A DNA stretch of 64,000 nt from Herbiconiux sp. (GTDB taxonomy: Bacteria; Actinomycetota; Actinomycetes; Actinomycetales; Microbacteriaceae): positions 32,415 to 96,414 of the forward strand of contig NZ_SCVE01000019.1 of the NCBI RefSeq assembly GCF_004297105.1. The letters are read 5' to 3'. The notes under the pieces are model-generated. The model saw nothing but the letters and a program-made list of their open reading frames with translations, made no database searches and was not told where the DNA came from. Numbering within the stretch: position 1 is the stretch's first letter; each line of letters starts with the position of its first letter. This document shows positions 9,601-16,601 of the stretch, piece after piece. A program made the translations under genes and the position numbers.

Positions 9601-10476
9601 CTGCACTACGTCGAGGGCCGCGGCGGCATGCCCGACGCCGAGACCGGCGCCGTGGAGTCGATCGACGCCGAGGTCGACGAGGTCGTGGCGCTCGTGCTCG
9701 ATCACGCCATCAACTACCCGCGCGAGTCGCTCATGGTGATCACGGCATCGCCGAAGCACGCCGTGCGCGTGCAGCAGGCCGTGCTCGCGGCGTTCGCGAA
9801 GCGCAGCGACCTGGCCGACTTCATCCTCAAAGAGAGGGCCGAGCCGTTCATGGTGGCGACCCTCGAGCAGTCGGTGGCGCAGAGCCGCGACCGGGTCATC
9901 TTCTCCGTGGGTTATGGCAAGACCGCGCACGGCCGCGTGCTCACGAACTTCGGCGGACTCGCCAAGCCCGGTGGCGAGCGACTGCTCGCGGTGGGCATGA
10001 CGCGCGCCCGCCGCTCGATGGACATCGTGAGCTGCTTCACTCCCGCCGACATCGACGAAGACCGCATGAACTTCGGCGTCGTGGCGCTGCGCCAGATCCT
10101 GCAGGAGGCCGAGTCGGGCCCGACGCCCGACACCTTCTCCTCTCCGGGCGACGCCCTGCTCATCGACCTGGCGCGCCGGCTCGGTGCGCGCGGTCTCGAC
10201 GTGGCGTTCGAGCACCGTGGCAAGCTCACTCTGGTGGCGTCGCACGACGGCCGGGCGATCGCGATCGAGACGGATGCGGTGGTGCACTCCACCTCGTTGC
10301 GCGAATCGCTGCGGCTGCGCCCCGACATGCTGCGCCGCCTCGGCTGGCACTACCTGCGCGTGCACTCCTTCGAGCTGTTCTCCAACCCGGAGGCCGTCGC
10401 TGCACGTATTGCGTCGGTCATCGGGGTGCGCGAACTCTCCCTCGTGGAGACGTCGCCGATCACGGTTCGCGTCTAG
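6700..10476 (+). CDS. Large SF1-helicase-like protein with altered ATPase motifs and a nuclease-like C-terminus
   Basis: 1,258 residues from the GTG at 6700. The order of motifs follows UvrD/Dna2-type superfamily 1 helicases: a Walker A position LPGTGGTQT (about 322-330), a Walker B position VILVDAGA (about 848-855), a GDP-Q motif III (GDPVTQTP, about 875), LTRSYRAGGEDL, and a motif VI VGMTRAR near 1098. Both ATPase motifs deviate: the Walker A lysine is absent (GTGGT instead of GTGKT) and the Walker B pair is DA instead of DE. The last 120 residues (about 1150-1250) resemble Vsr/DUF559-like restriction-endonuclease folds, with IETD in place of an ExK. A DNA-related role is likely by family; helicase activity is doubtful. 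Confidence 0.75.
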   Translation: MWRADKKREADDSTSAADSVESVWGRNGQTADGGPVGQVFTTESLVEPTRERWREEIASLGGPSPLLHFDDSPRSRIELSTTHPGGLAQFITGNATLLSSLIRDELALRNARIAAGAITDKGVELRSVRGIDSVHLAIGLAEWRVTRPDGTDEEFRAPVLLRPISVRRYGRDFELKLRGLPFVNPVLARVLQEQFQITVDRESLVALAAQNGVFKPQPVIDRLRSLTSHLAWFQVHPRLVVSSFADVASSMLADSVQLAHPVLDALAGNLTSRRAVQDGYHPVDPSPQDHRAPATDTLLLDADPEQENVIAQISGGNSLVVKTLPGTGGTQTIVNAIGALVSQNKRVLVVSPRRLSLGGINRRLSDVGLPGVAVSPRTLRRDLIQSIGRNEKATQPRVADVDEALVRLRSVLVDYRSSMARVDPVLKVSVLDALRELARLALLPNPPATTARLDRSALESLASGRAKAAKTLSRAAELGQFRYGPDDSPWYGAQFSSSDDAHRAHQLAKRLNTSDLPKLLTGAYDLIGQTRMRPFSSLNELGTYLRLLAELRETLDKFLPVVFDRSLTDLIAATSARRDAPQMSSTSRRRLKALAKEYVRPGVHIGDINEALRRIQQQRTLWYRFAAAGIPPEIPTGINDVQVAFQRVTEDLAQLDLPLGTVGTSRQLASLPIDQLIGMVEGLAAESEVLANLQERTALLDSLHEHALDPLLVDLSNRHVPEAGVADELELAWWQSVLEQMLAHDRALLGANTGVLDRLEGDFRLVDEAHASMNGQLLAWQLAETWSVGILDHADEAAALKGLLRSDGVTSASLHAAAPHLGKTLAPVWVASPYEVSEITDAITFDTVILVDAGATTLAENVGAIRRGRQVVAFGDPVTQTPSHFEVAIRPIDEQRLRPSAEASAVDDLHADSALAKLADLVPTLSLTRSYRAGGEDLAELVNHRFYGGKIDSLPWAGTFLGHGSLALHYVEGRGGMPDAETGAVESIDAEVDEVVALVLDHAINYPRESLMVITASPKHAVRVQQAVLAAFAKRSDLADFILKERAEPFMVATLEQSVAQSRDRVIFSVGYGKTAHGRVLTNFGGLAKPGGERLLAVGMTRARRSMDIVSCFTPADIDEDRMNFGVVALRQILQEAESGPTPDTFSSPGDALLIDLARRLGARGLDVAFEHRGKLTLVASHDGRAIAIETDAVVHSTSLRESLRLRPDMLRRLGWHYLRVHSFELFSNPEAVAARIASVIGVRELSLVETSPITVRV

Positions 10477-10484
10477 GCACCTCA

Positions 10485-10793
10485 GTGGCAGGCAAGCACG
10501 CGGGTTCACCGGAGCCCGAGGAATTCGGTGAGTCGCCGCATCCGGAACCGCAGGATGCGGCGGAAGCGGATGTGCCGCCGCCACCTGTTGTGAACGTGCA
10601 CCGAACGGGCTCCCGGCGGGTCTCCACCGTGCCGGCGCCGGGCAGTGACCCGACGCCTCAGGCGACGCCCGAGAGCACGCCGGTTCGTGCATCCGAGGAC
10701 ACCGACGAGGCCTGGGGCTCCCGCCCCTCGTCCGTGGGGGCCGCGGGCCCCAACGACGACCGCCTCAAACGCGACGTCCCACCCCACTGGTAA
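10485..10793 (+). CDS. Small Pro/acidic-rich hypothetical protein
   Basis: 102 residues from a GTG 8 bases after the helicase-like stop, so probably co-transcribed and perhaps coupled. The sequence is low-complexity (Pro, Glu, Asp, Ser, Thr) and probably disordered, ending in a basic-aromatic tail DDRLKRDVPPHW. No domain was recognised. Its close linkage suggests an accessory to the large protein. It could also be a weakly constrained tail gene; codon use is like that of the neighbours. Confidence 0.6.
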   Translation: MAGKHAGSPEPEEFGESPHPEPQDAAEADVPPPPVVNVHRTGSRRVSTVPAPGSDPTPQATPESTPVRASEDTDEAWGSRPSSVGAAGPNDDRLKRDVPPHW

Positions 10794-10863
10794 CTCCTCG
10801 CGACTCGCCAAAAAGCGGCCTGTTTCCTTCACAATGCGCCATATTTTGGCGAGTCGCGAGGAG
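10794..10863. repeat. Palindromic element, type 1 arms
   Basis: Arms CTCCTCGCGACTCGCCAAAA (10794-10813) and the exact complement (10844-10863) enclose a 30-base loop containing TTCACAATGCGC (10828-10839). It starts at the stop codon of the small protein gene and ends 2 bases before the mscL stop, so it can terminate both convergent transcripts. The same arms recur at 20575-20646. Confidence 0.85.
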
Positions 10864-10865
10864 GG

Positions 10866-11324
10866 TCAGTGCTTCGGGGTGGTGGGGGAGGTGAGGGATT
10901 CGCCTGCGGCCGCGGCGCGCTCTGCGGCGAGCAGGTCGCGGATCTGGATGAGCAGCTCCGTCTCGGTGGGCGGCAACTCCTCGTTCTGCTCCTCGAGCGA
11001 CTCGGCCGGGGTCTTCTTGAGGGCGAAGGCCGCCTTCTTGAGGTGGTTGATCGGAACCACGAACACGAAGTAGACGACGATGGCCACGAGCAAGAACTGG
11101 ATGATCGCACCGAGCACGGAGCCGAACTTGATCTGGGCGTCGCCGACCGTGACGATGGCGATGCCGTCGAGCGTCTCGGCCTTGAAGATCGCGCCGATCA
11201 GTGGGTTGAAGATGTTCGTGACGATCGAGTTGACCACCGCGGTGAATGCAGCTCCGATGACCACCGCGACGGCCAGGTCGATGACATTTCCGCGGAGGAT
11301 GAACTCCTTGAATCCTTTGATCAT
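10866..11324 (-). CDS. mscL: Large-conductance mechanosensitive channel MscL
   Basis: 152 residues. It begins MIKGFKEFILRGNVIDLAVAVVIGAAF-like, the hallmark N-terminal helix and first membrane segment of MscL; the second membrane segment is FLLVAIVVYFVFVVPINHL, followed by the cytoplasmic helix bundle (EEQNEELPPTETELLIQIRD). MscL forms a homopentameric pore that opens under membrane tension and releases solutes on osmotic downshock. The ATG at 11324 gives the canonical N-terminus. The gene lies 10 bases behind the stop of the zinc-ribbon gene on the same strand. Confidence 0.97.
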   Translation of the reverse strand: MIKGFKEFILRGNVIDLAVAVVIGAAFTAVVNSIVTNIFNPLIGAIFKAETLDGIAIVTVGDAQIKFGSVLGAIIQFLLVAIVVYFVFVVPINHLKKAAFALKKTPAESLEEQNEELPPTETELLIQIRDLLAAERAAAAGESLTSPTTPKH

Positions 11325-11334
11325 GCCGACAAGC

Positions 11335-11655
11335 CTATGGTGTGGTCTTCGGCGCGGAGGGTGTCGAGGAGGGCGTGGTGGAAGCGGGCGCGCTCGACGA
11401 CTTCGACGAGTCGGAGGAGCTCGACGTGCCCGACGAGCTCGATGAACCGGAGCTGCTGCCGTCGCTCGACGACGACTTCGCGCGGGAGTCGGTGCGGTAG
11501 AAGCCGGACCCATTGAAGGTCACGCCCACCGGGCTGAACACCTTGCGCAGCTTGCCCCCGCACACCGGGCACTCGGTCAGGGTGTCGTCGGTGAAGGCCT
11601 GCTGGATGTCGAACGCGTTGTCGCACTCGGTGCAGCGGTAGGAGTAGGTGGGCAC
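11335..11655 (-). CDS. FmdB-family zinc-ribbon protein
   Basis: 106 residues. It starts MPTYSYRCTECDNAFDIQQ and has two CxxC knuckles (CTEC and CPVCGGK) with the KVFSPVG region typical of FmdB-type regulatory zinc ribbons. The last 45 residues are almost only Ser with Lys, Thr and Ala, a disordered tail common in actinobacterial members. The role of the family is not established. It sits immediately upstream of mscL and downstream of the cyclo-ligase, so these three are probably one transcript. Confidence 0.88.
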   Translation of the reverse strand: MPTYSYRCTECDNAFDIQQAFTDDTLTECPVCGGKLRKVFSPVGVTFNGSGFYRTDSRAKSSSSDGSSSGSSSSSGTSSSSDSSKSSSAPASTTPSSTPSAPKTTP

Positions 11656-11714
11656 GGGAGCCTCCGGGAGAAGAGTGACGAGGTGGAACGGATGATCGCG
11701 CGAAGCGGTGGGGT

Positions 11715-12302
11715 TCAGGACGGGAAGCGCACGATCCTCGTGGGTGTGACGGCACCGTCGACGGGTGCGTCATGCACTTCGCGCGGCACCTCGTCCAGGA
11801 TCTCATCGTCGAAGACCACCGCAAAAACGGGCGGGCACTTCTCCATCGAACCGAGCGTGCGGTCGAAGTAGCCGCGGCCCCAGCCCATCCGTGTGCCCCG
11901 CTTGTCGACGGCGGACGCGGGGATGAGGATGAGGTCGGCATCGTTGATGGCGATGGGCCCCAGAATGCCGCCCACGGGCTCAGGCAGGCCGTACAGGCCC
12001 TCGGTCTCCGTCTCGCCGTCACCCTCGGCCCAGTCGAGCAGACCGTCTTGCCGCGCGATGGGCAGCAGCACCCGTCGGCCGTGGGCCAGCGCCCAGTTGA
12101 GGAAGGGGCGGGTGTTGGGCTCGAAGGAGGTGGAGAGGTAGGCGGAGATGGTGCGGGCATCCGTCGCCGTGGCGAGTTCGATGAGCTTCTCGGTGAACCC
12201 CTCGTTGGCCGTGTCGACGACGTGGGCCGGGCGGGTGCGCCTGCGCTCGCGCAGTTCCGCGCGGAGCGCCCGCTTGTCGTGCGAGACGTCGTCGGAGGCC
12301 AT
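11715..12302 (-). CDS. 5-formyltetrahydrofolate cyclo-ligase
   Basis: 195 residues. The family signature RMGWGRGYFDRTL and the SFEPNTRPFL, LLPIARQDG and DLILIPASAVD segments identify 5-formyl-THF cyclo-ligase, which uses ATP to convert 5-formyl-THF to 5,10-methenyl-THF in one-carbon metabolism. The ATG at 12302 is chosen over upstream in-frame codons because a consensus -10 box lies 7 bases before it. It is transcribed divergently from galU; FmdB and mscL follow. Confidence 0.92.
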   Translation of the reverse strand: MASDDVSHDKRALRAELRERRRTRPAHVVDTANEGFTEKLIELATATDARTISAYLSTSFEPNTRPFLNWALAHGRRVLLPIARQDGLLDWAEGDGETETEGLYGLPEPVGGILGPIAINDADLILIPASAVDKRGTRMGWGRGYFDRTLGSMEKCPPVFAVVFDDEILDEVPREVHDAPVDGAVTPTRIVRFPS

Positions 12303-12309
12303 GCGAGCA

Positions 12310-12315
12310 ATTCTA
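12310..12315 (-). promoter_or_regulatory. -10 box TAGAAT of the cyclo-ligase gene
   Basis: Near-consensus box on the minus strand, 7 bases before the ATG at 12302. Confidence 0.6.
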
Positions 12316-12350
12316 GGCGCGCCCAGATGACGGGTGTGTTTCGTGCGGCG

Positions 12351-12377
12351 TTGACGAACCGGGAATCTGGCTACGCT
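12351..12377 (+). promoter_or_regulatory. galU promoter, TTGACG and TACGCT
   Basis: A -35-like TTGACG (12351-12356) and a -10 TACGCT (12372-12377) are separated by 15 bases, slightly short. The -10 ends 7 bases before the ATG at 12385, so the mRNA is probably leaderless. Confidence 0.55.
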
Positions 12378-12384
12378 GGTGACC

Positions 12385-13275
12385 ATGGGGAAAAAACTGA
12401 CCAAAGCTGTCATTCCGGCGGCGGGCCTCGGCACCCGCTTCCTTCCGGCCACCAAGGCGATGCCGAAGGAGATGCTGCCGGTGGTGGACAAGCCGGCCAT
12501 CCAGTACGTGGTGGAGGAGGCCGTCGATGCCGGTCTCAACGACGTGCTCGTGGTGACGGGCCGCAACAAGGCCGCCATCGAGAACCACTTCGACCGGGTG
12601 TACGAACTGGAGTCCACGCTCGAGCAGAAGGGCAAGGGCGACATGCTCCGCGTGGTGAACGAGTCGACCTCGCTCGCCGAGATGCACTACGTGCGTCAGG
12701 GCGACCCGCTCGGCCTGGGCCACGCCGTGCTGCGCTCGCGCATGCACGTGGGCGATCAGCCCTTCGCGGTTCTGCTGGGTGACGACATCATCGACGCCCG
12801 CGACCCGCTTCTGAAGCGCATGATCGAGGTGCAGGAGAACCGGAGCGCGACGGTGATCGCGCTGATGGAGGTCGACCCGTCGATGACGCATCTCTACGGC
12901 GTCGCCTCGGTGGAGAAGACCGATGAAGACGACGTGGTGAAGGTCACCGGCCTCGTCGAGAAGCCCGAAGACGGCACCGCGCCGTCGAACCTGGCCGTGA
13001 TCGGCCGTTATGTGCTGCAGCCCGAGGTGTTCGACATCCTGGAGAAGACGCCTCCCGGCAAGGGCGGCGAGATCCAGCTGACGGATGCGCTGCTCACGCT
13101 CGCGGCCGATGACTCGATCGCGAACGGCGTCTACGGCGTGGTGTTCCACGGCCGCCGGTACGACACGGGAGACAAGCTCGACTACATCAAGGCGATCGTG
13201 CAGCTGGCCAGCGACCGCAACGATCTCGGGCCCGACCTGCGGCCCTGGTTGAAGGACTTCGTGGCCGGTCTCTGA
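12385..13275 (+). CDS. galU: UTP-glucose-1-phosphate uridylyltransferase
   Basis: 296 residues. N-terminal nucleotide-binding motif KAVIPAAGLGTRFLPATKAMPKEMLP, VVDKPAIQY, the GLGHAVL and LLGDDII segments, and the GRYVLQPEVFDIL and GGEIQLTDAL motifs identify GalU. It makes UDP-glucose from UTP and glucose-1-phosphate, feeding cell-wall polymers and glycolipids. A GTG two codons upstream is possible, but the -10 spacing favours the ATG. It diverges from the cyclo-ligase; an acetyltransferase follows under its own promoter. Confidence 0.97.
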   Translation: MGKKLTKAVIPAAGLGTRFLPATKAMPKEMLPVVDKPAIQYVVEEAVDAGLNDVLVVTGRNKAAIENHFDRVYELESTLEQKGKGDMLRVVNESTSLAEMHYVRQGDPLGLGHAVLRSRMHVGDQPFAVLLGDDIIDARDPLLKRMIEVQENRSATVIALMEVDPSMTHLYGVASVEKTDEDDVVKVTGLVEKPEDGTAPSNLAVIGRYVLQPEVFDILEKTPPGKGGEIQLTDALLTLAADDSIANGVYGVVFHGRRYDTGDKLDYIKAIVQLASDRNDLGPDLRPWLKDFVAGL

Positions 13276-13326
13276 CCCGCCGCGAATCCGAGCGCGACAC
13301 ACTCTCCGCGGCGCTCGCGCACGCGG

Positions 13327-13332
13327 TAGTGT
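13327..13332 (+). promoter_or_regulatory. -10 box TAGTGT of the RimJ-like gene
   Basis: Ends 7 bases before the ATG at 13340; leaderless. Confidence 0.5.
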
Positions 13333-13339
13333 TCGAGCA

Positions 13340-13984
13340 ATGTTCGTACCCACACTCTCCGAGGGGCCGGTCTCGATCCGGCCGATCCGCGTTCGCGACG
13401 CCAAGCCGCTCGAACGCGAGCTCATCGAGAACCGCAGCTGGCTGCGCAAGTGGGAGGCCACCAACCCGCAGGGGCCGATGTCGTTCGATACCCGGGCGAG
13501 CATCCGATCGCTGCAGGCGAACGCGCGGGCGGGGCTGGGGCTGCCGTTCATCCTCGAGTACGACGGACAGCTCGCCGGTCAGTTGAACGTGTCGTCGATC
13601 AGTTACGGCTCGGTGGCCTCGGCATCGATCGGGTATTGGGTGTCGGAGCGGTTCGCCGGCAAGAACATCACGCCGATCGGGGTGGCGCTCGCGTCGGACT
13701 ACTGCTTCTACTCGGTGGGCCTGCACCGGATCGAGATCTGCATCCGGCCTGAGAACGGGCCGAGCCTGCGCGTGGTGGAGAAGCTCGGCTTCCGCTACGA
13801 GGGTCTGCGACGGCGCTTCATCCACATCAACGGCGACTGGCGCGACCATTTCTGCTTCGCGCTCGTGCGCGAAGAACTGCCGGTGGGGGTGCTCCGACGC
13901 TGGCAGGAGGGGCGTATCCCTCCGGGCGACGGATCGGTGCCGGAGTCGGAGCGCATCGCGGCCCAGCGGCAGTTGCCGATCTAG
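13340..13984 (+). CDS. RimJ/RimL-type GNAT acetyltransferase
   Basis: 214 residues. GNAT fold of the ribosomal-protein-alanine type: VSIRPIRVRDAKPLERELIENRSWL at the N-terminus, SIGYWVSERFAGKNITPIGVAL in the acetyl-CoA region, LHRIEICIRPENGPSLRVVEKLGF and the closing GDWRDHFCFAL. Such enzymes acetylate N-terminal alanines of ribosomal or other proteins; the target is not deducible. It is followed at 14074 by a membrane protein gene with its own -10 box. Confidence 0.9.
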   Translation: MFVPTLSEGPVSIRPIRVRDAKPLERELIENRSWLRKWEATNPQGPMSFDTRASIRSLQANARAGLGLPFILEYDGQLAGQLNVSSISYGSVASASIGYWVSERFAGKNITPIGVALASDYCFYSVGLHRIEICIRPENGPSLRVVEKLGFRYEGLRRRFIHINGDWRDHFCFALVREELPVGVLRRWQEGRIPPGDGSVPESERIAAQRQLPI

Positions 13985-14061
13985 CTGCGCTGCTGCTTCA
14001 TTCCCGTGGCGGAGTGCGGGACACGCTCGCTGGCGTGCCGCGCTGTGAGCGTCTCTGCGCT

Positions 14062-14067
14062 TACCGT
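14062..14067 (+). promoter_or_regulatory. -10 box TACCGT
   Basis: Ends 6 bases before the ATG at 14074. Confidence 0.45.
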
Positions 14068-14073
14068 GGGGGA

Positions 14074-15039
14074 ATGACAACGGAATGGCTCGGCGGAGGG
14101 TTCATGATCGCCCTCGCGGCGGTGCTGTGGCTCGTCTACCTGGTTCCGTCGTGGTTCCGCAGTCGGCAGTACCAGGCGACCGAGCGCAACGCGGTTCGGT
14201 TGCAACAGACCCTGCGCATCCTGGCCGAGACCGCCGAGGTGCCGCACGAGGTGCGCGTCGAAGCGAATGCCCGCAGCATCGCGGAGCAGGAGCGCGTGCT
14301 CAGGCATCGCGCCGCCGTGCGCGAGATCGAGACGGTGCCTGCGGCCGTGCGCACCGCCGACCGCATCCGCCGCTCCCGCGCCGTCACCGCTCTCGTTCTC
14401 GCGATCTCCGTCGTGGTGGCTGTGCTCGGAGGGGTGCAGGTGGTGTCGACCGGCACCTGGATCATCCTCGCCGCCGGCGTCATCGCCTCCGTCGTCAGTT
14501 TCACGATGATCCTGAAGCTCGCGAAGGCGGGCAGGCGGCTTCGGCTGCCGCGTCCCGCCGGACTGGTGTCGCCCCCGCTGGTCGACCACGGCGATGCCTT
14601 CGAGACCGCCGAAGCCGTGGCATCCGCCCCCGAAGAGGAGCAGGCCGGACTCGAGCAGGCCGACGACGACACGTCCTGGGTTCCGGTGGCCGTCCCTCGT
14701 CCCGCTTACCTCGCGCGCACGGCATCCGTTCCTCGGGGGCTCATCGACGACCTCGATGAGGAATCCGCGTCGGAGCAGGCCCCGGTCGACGTCGAGACGG
14801 ATGCTGCCGCCCATCACGAGTCGCTCCGTCGCGCCGCCGCTGCGGCCGAGGCCGCGCTCCGCGAACGTCTGCGCCTCGAGCACGAGACGGTGGCCGAGCT
14901 TCCCTCCGCGACATCGGCGCCCGCATCCGTCGTGGAGCGACCCGTGCCCTCGCGCTTCGCCCGCATGGGCATCGTCGACGGCGACACCGCGCCGCACCTC
15001 GACCTCGACGCCGTGCTGGCCCGCCGCCGCGCCGGCTGA
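14074..15039 (+). CDS. Conserved membrane protein of unknown function
   Basis: 321 residues. Three hydrophobic segments are visible: about 9-28 (FMIALAAVLWLVYLVPSWF), about 110-130 (ALVLAISVVVAVLGGVQVV) and about 133-152 (IILAAGVIASVVSFTMIL). An R- and E-rich helical stretch (about 30-105) between the first two may form a coiled coil, and the C-terminal half is a long acidic, Ala/Glu-rich cytoplasmic tail. No enzymatic domain was recognised. The start at 14074 is supported by the -10 box and removes 20 unlikely residues from the longest frame. Confidence 0.75.
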   Translation: MTTEWLGGGFMIALAAVLWLVYLVPSWFRSRQYQATERNAVRLQQTLRILAETAEVPHEVRVEANARSIAEQERVLRHRAAVREIETVPAAVRTADRIRRSRAVTALVLAISVVVAVLGGVQVVSTGTWIILAAGVIASVVSFTMILKLAKAGRRLRLPRPAGLVSPPLVDHGDAFETAEAVASAPEEEQAGLEQADDDTSWVPVAVPRPAYLARTASVPRGLIDDLDEESASEQAPVDVETDAAAHHESLRRAAAAAEAALRERLRLEHETVAELPSATSAPASVVERPVPSRFARMGIVDGDTAPHLDLDAVLARRRAG

Positions 15040-15095
15040 TCCACCCGACGCCTCGTCGTGCGGTGGTATTCCGTGCCGGCGATACACCCTCCTCC

Positions 15096-15101
15096 TAGGA
15101 T
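15096..15101 (+). promoter_or_regulatory. -10 box TAGGAT of the acyltransferase gene
   Basis: Ends 6 bases before the ATG at 15108. Confidence 0.5.
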
Positions 15102-15107
15102 GACTGC

Positions 15108-16424
15108 ATGAGCGACGCCGGAGTCCGACCCTCGCCGACCGCCACCAGCGCGGCGGGCACCTCATCCTCGATCGACCTCTCCAAACGCGATCTCACCCTC
15201 GACCTGGCGCGCGTGTTCTGCGTGCTGCTCGTGGTGGTGATCCACCTCCTCATGGTGGGAGTGGGTCTCGGGCCGGATGGGCAGGTGCTCGTCTCGCGGC
15301 CGCTCGAATCCCAGTGGTGGTTCGCGCCGGTCACGTGGGCGGGGCAGATCATGCCGCTGTTCTTCGTGGTGGGCGGATTCGCGTCGATCACCGCGTGGCG
15401 GAGTCTGGTGCGACGCGGAGGCACGGGCGTCGACTACGTGCGCGGCCGGGTGCTGCGTCTCGCGCAGCCGGCGCTGCCGCTGTTCATCTTCTACGCGGTG
15501 GTCATCGGCGGAGCGCGGCTCATCGGAGTCGACCCCGAACTGGTCGACGTCGCGGTGGTGGGGGCTGCTTCGCCGCTCTGGTTCCTGGCGGCCTACACAC
15601 TGTGCCAGGCGCTCGTGCCGGTGATGGTGTCGTGGCACCAGCGTGCCCCACGGGCGACGCTCGTGGTGCTCTTCGTGGGTGCCGTCGTGGTCGACACGAT
15701 CCGTTACTCGACCGGCATCGACGCGATCGGACTCGCGAACCTCTTCTTCGTCTGGCTGCTCGTGCAGCAGCTCGGCTTCTTCTACGCCGACGGATGGTTC
15801 GCCGCACGCCGCTGGTGGACCCTCGTGATCATCGCGGTGGTGGCCTACGCGTCGCTCGTGCCGATGACGGCCATCGGTCCCTACGCCGACGACATGCTCA
15901 CGAACCTCAACCCGCCCACGGTGCCGCTGATCGCGCTCGCGGTGGCCCAGGCGTGCATCCTCCGCCTCCTGCGGCCCGCCCTGGCCCGGCTCATGAACAC
16001 GCATGCGGCACGGGCGGTGGTGTTCCTCGTGGGCACGCGGCTCATGACGATCTACCTGTGGCACCTGCCGGTGATCCTCCTCATCTCGGGCATCGCGCTG
16101 CTCATCCCGGGCGCGAGCCCCGAGCCCGCCAGCCTCGTGTGGTGGTGGACGAGGCCTCTGATGTTCCTGCTCGTGATGGCGGCGGTCTTCGGGCTCTCGT
16201 TCCTCGTGGGCCGCTGGGAGGCTCCGCGGGAGTTCGGGCCCAAGCCGCCCACACCGGTGGTGGCGGTGGCGACGGTTCTGGCCTTCATCCCGCCCTTCGC
16301 GGTGATGGAGTTCTTCATGGATCTGCCCCTCGCGATCGGCGGCAGCGTGCTGCTCGCGGTGGCCGTGCTGCTGCTCGGGCGGTGGCCGGCGGCGAGTTCG
16401 CGTTCCGCCCCGATTTCGTCGTAG
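15108..16424 (+). CDS. Acyltransferase 3 family membrane protein
   Basis: 438 residues with about ten hydrophobic segments. It has the family opening RDLTLDLARVFCVLLVVVIHLLM with the conserved Arg and His, a second block QIMPLFFVVGGFASITAWRS, and the late motif LMTIYLWHLPVIL. Acyltransferase-3 proteins (OafA/NodX-like) move acetyl or other acyl groups onto exported sugars or lipids from the cytoplasm. Nothing here shows the acceptor; the glycosyltransferase locus 15 kb upstream is not obviously linked. Confidence 0.9.
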   Translation: MSDAGVRPSPTATSAAGTSSSIDLSKRDLTLDLARVFCVLLVVVIHLLMVGVGLGPDGQVLVSRPLESQWWFAPVTWAGQIMPLFFVVGGFASITAWRSLVRRGGTGVDYVRGRVLRLAQPALPLFIFYAVVIGGARLIGVDPELVDVAVVGAASPLWFLAAYTLCQALVPVMVSWHQRAPRATLVVLFVGAVVVDTIRYSTGIDAIGLANLFFVWLLVQQLGFFYADGWFAARRWWTLVIIAVVAYASLVPMTAIGPYADDMLTNLNPPTVPLIALAVAQACILRLLRPALARLMNTHAARAVVFLVGTRLMTIYLWHLPVILLISGIALLIPGASPEPASLVWWWTRPLMFLLVMAAVFGLSFLVGRWEAPREFGPKPPTPVVAVATVLAFIPPFAVMEFFMDLPLAIGGSVLLAVAVLLLGRWPAASSRSAPISS

Positions 16425-16453
16425 ACTTTCGGGGTTGTCGTTTCGACGTCAGC

Positions 16454-16529
16454 GGGGCTATGGCGCAGTTGGTAGCGCGTCTCGTTCGCAATGAGAAGGT
16501 CCGGGGTTCGAATCCCCGTAGCTCCACCA
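16454..16529 (+). tRNA. tRNA-Ala, anticodon CGC
   Basis: A 76-base cloverleaf including an encoded 3' CCA. The acceptor stem GGGGCTA/TAGCTCC contains the G3:U70 wobble that is the main identity element of alanine tRNA. The D-arm is GCGC/GCGC, the anticodon stem TCTCG/TGAGA with loop TTCGCAA (CGC at positions 34-36), and the T-arm CGGGG-TTCGAAT-CCCCG. It decodes GCG. Confidence 0.96.
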
Positions 16530-16530
16530 C

Positions 16531-16565
16531 AGAACCCCCGGGATCATCGCGATCCCGGGGGTTCT
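16531..16565. terminator. Strong hairpin after tRNA-Ala, bidirectional
   Basis: Perfect 15-base stem (16531-16545 with 16551-16565) around the loop ATCGC. It begins 2 bases after the tRNA 3' end and precedes the convergent aldo/keto reductase, so it should end both transcripts; the T-tract is very short. Confidence 0.85.
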
Positions 16566-16601
16566 TGCGTTCGTGCGCCGATCGGAGTCGACGCGTGCGG
16601 G

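Noticed and set aside
8449..10692. 747-codon minus-strand frame opposite the helicase-like gene
   Set aside because: High-GC antisense shadow with His/Arg/Glu-rich composition and no recognisable domain.
16530..16568. CRISPR-like or attachment-site repeat next to the tRNA
   Set aside because: The repeat is a simple terminator hairpin; no integrase gene or second copy of the tRNA 3' end is visible in the window, so an att site is not supported.
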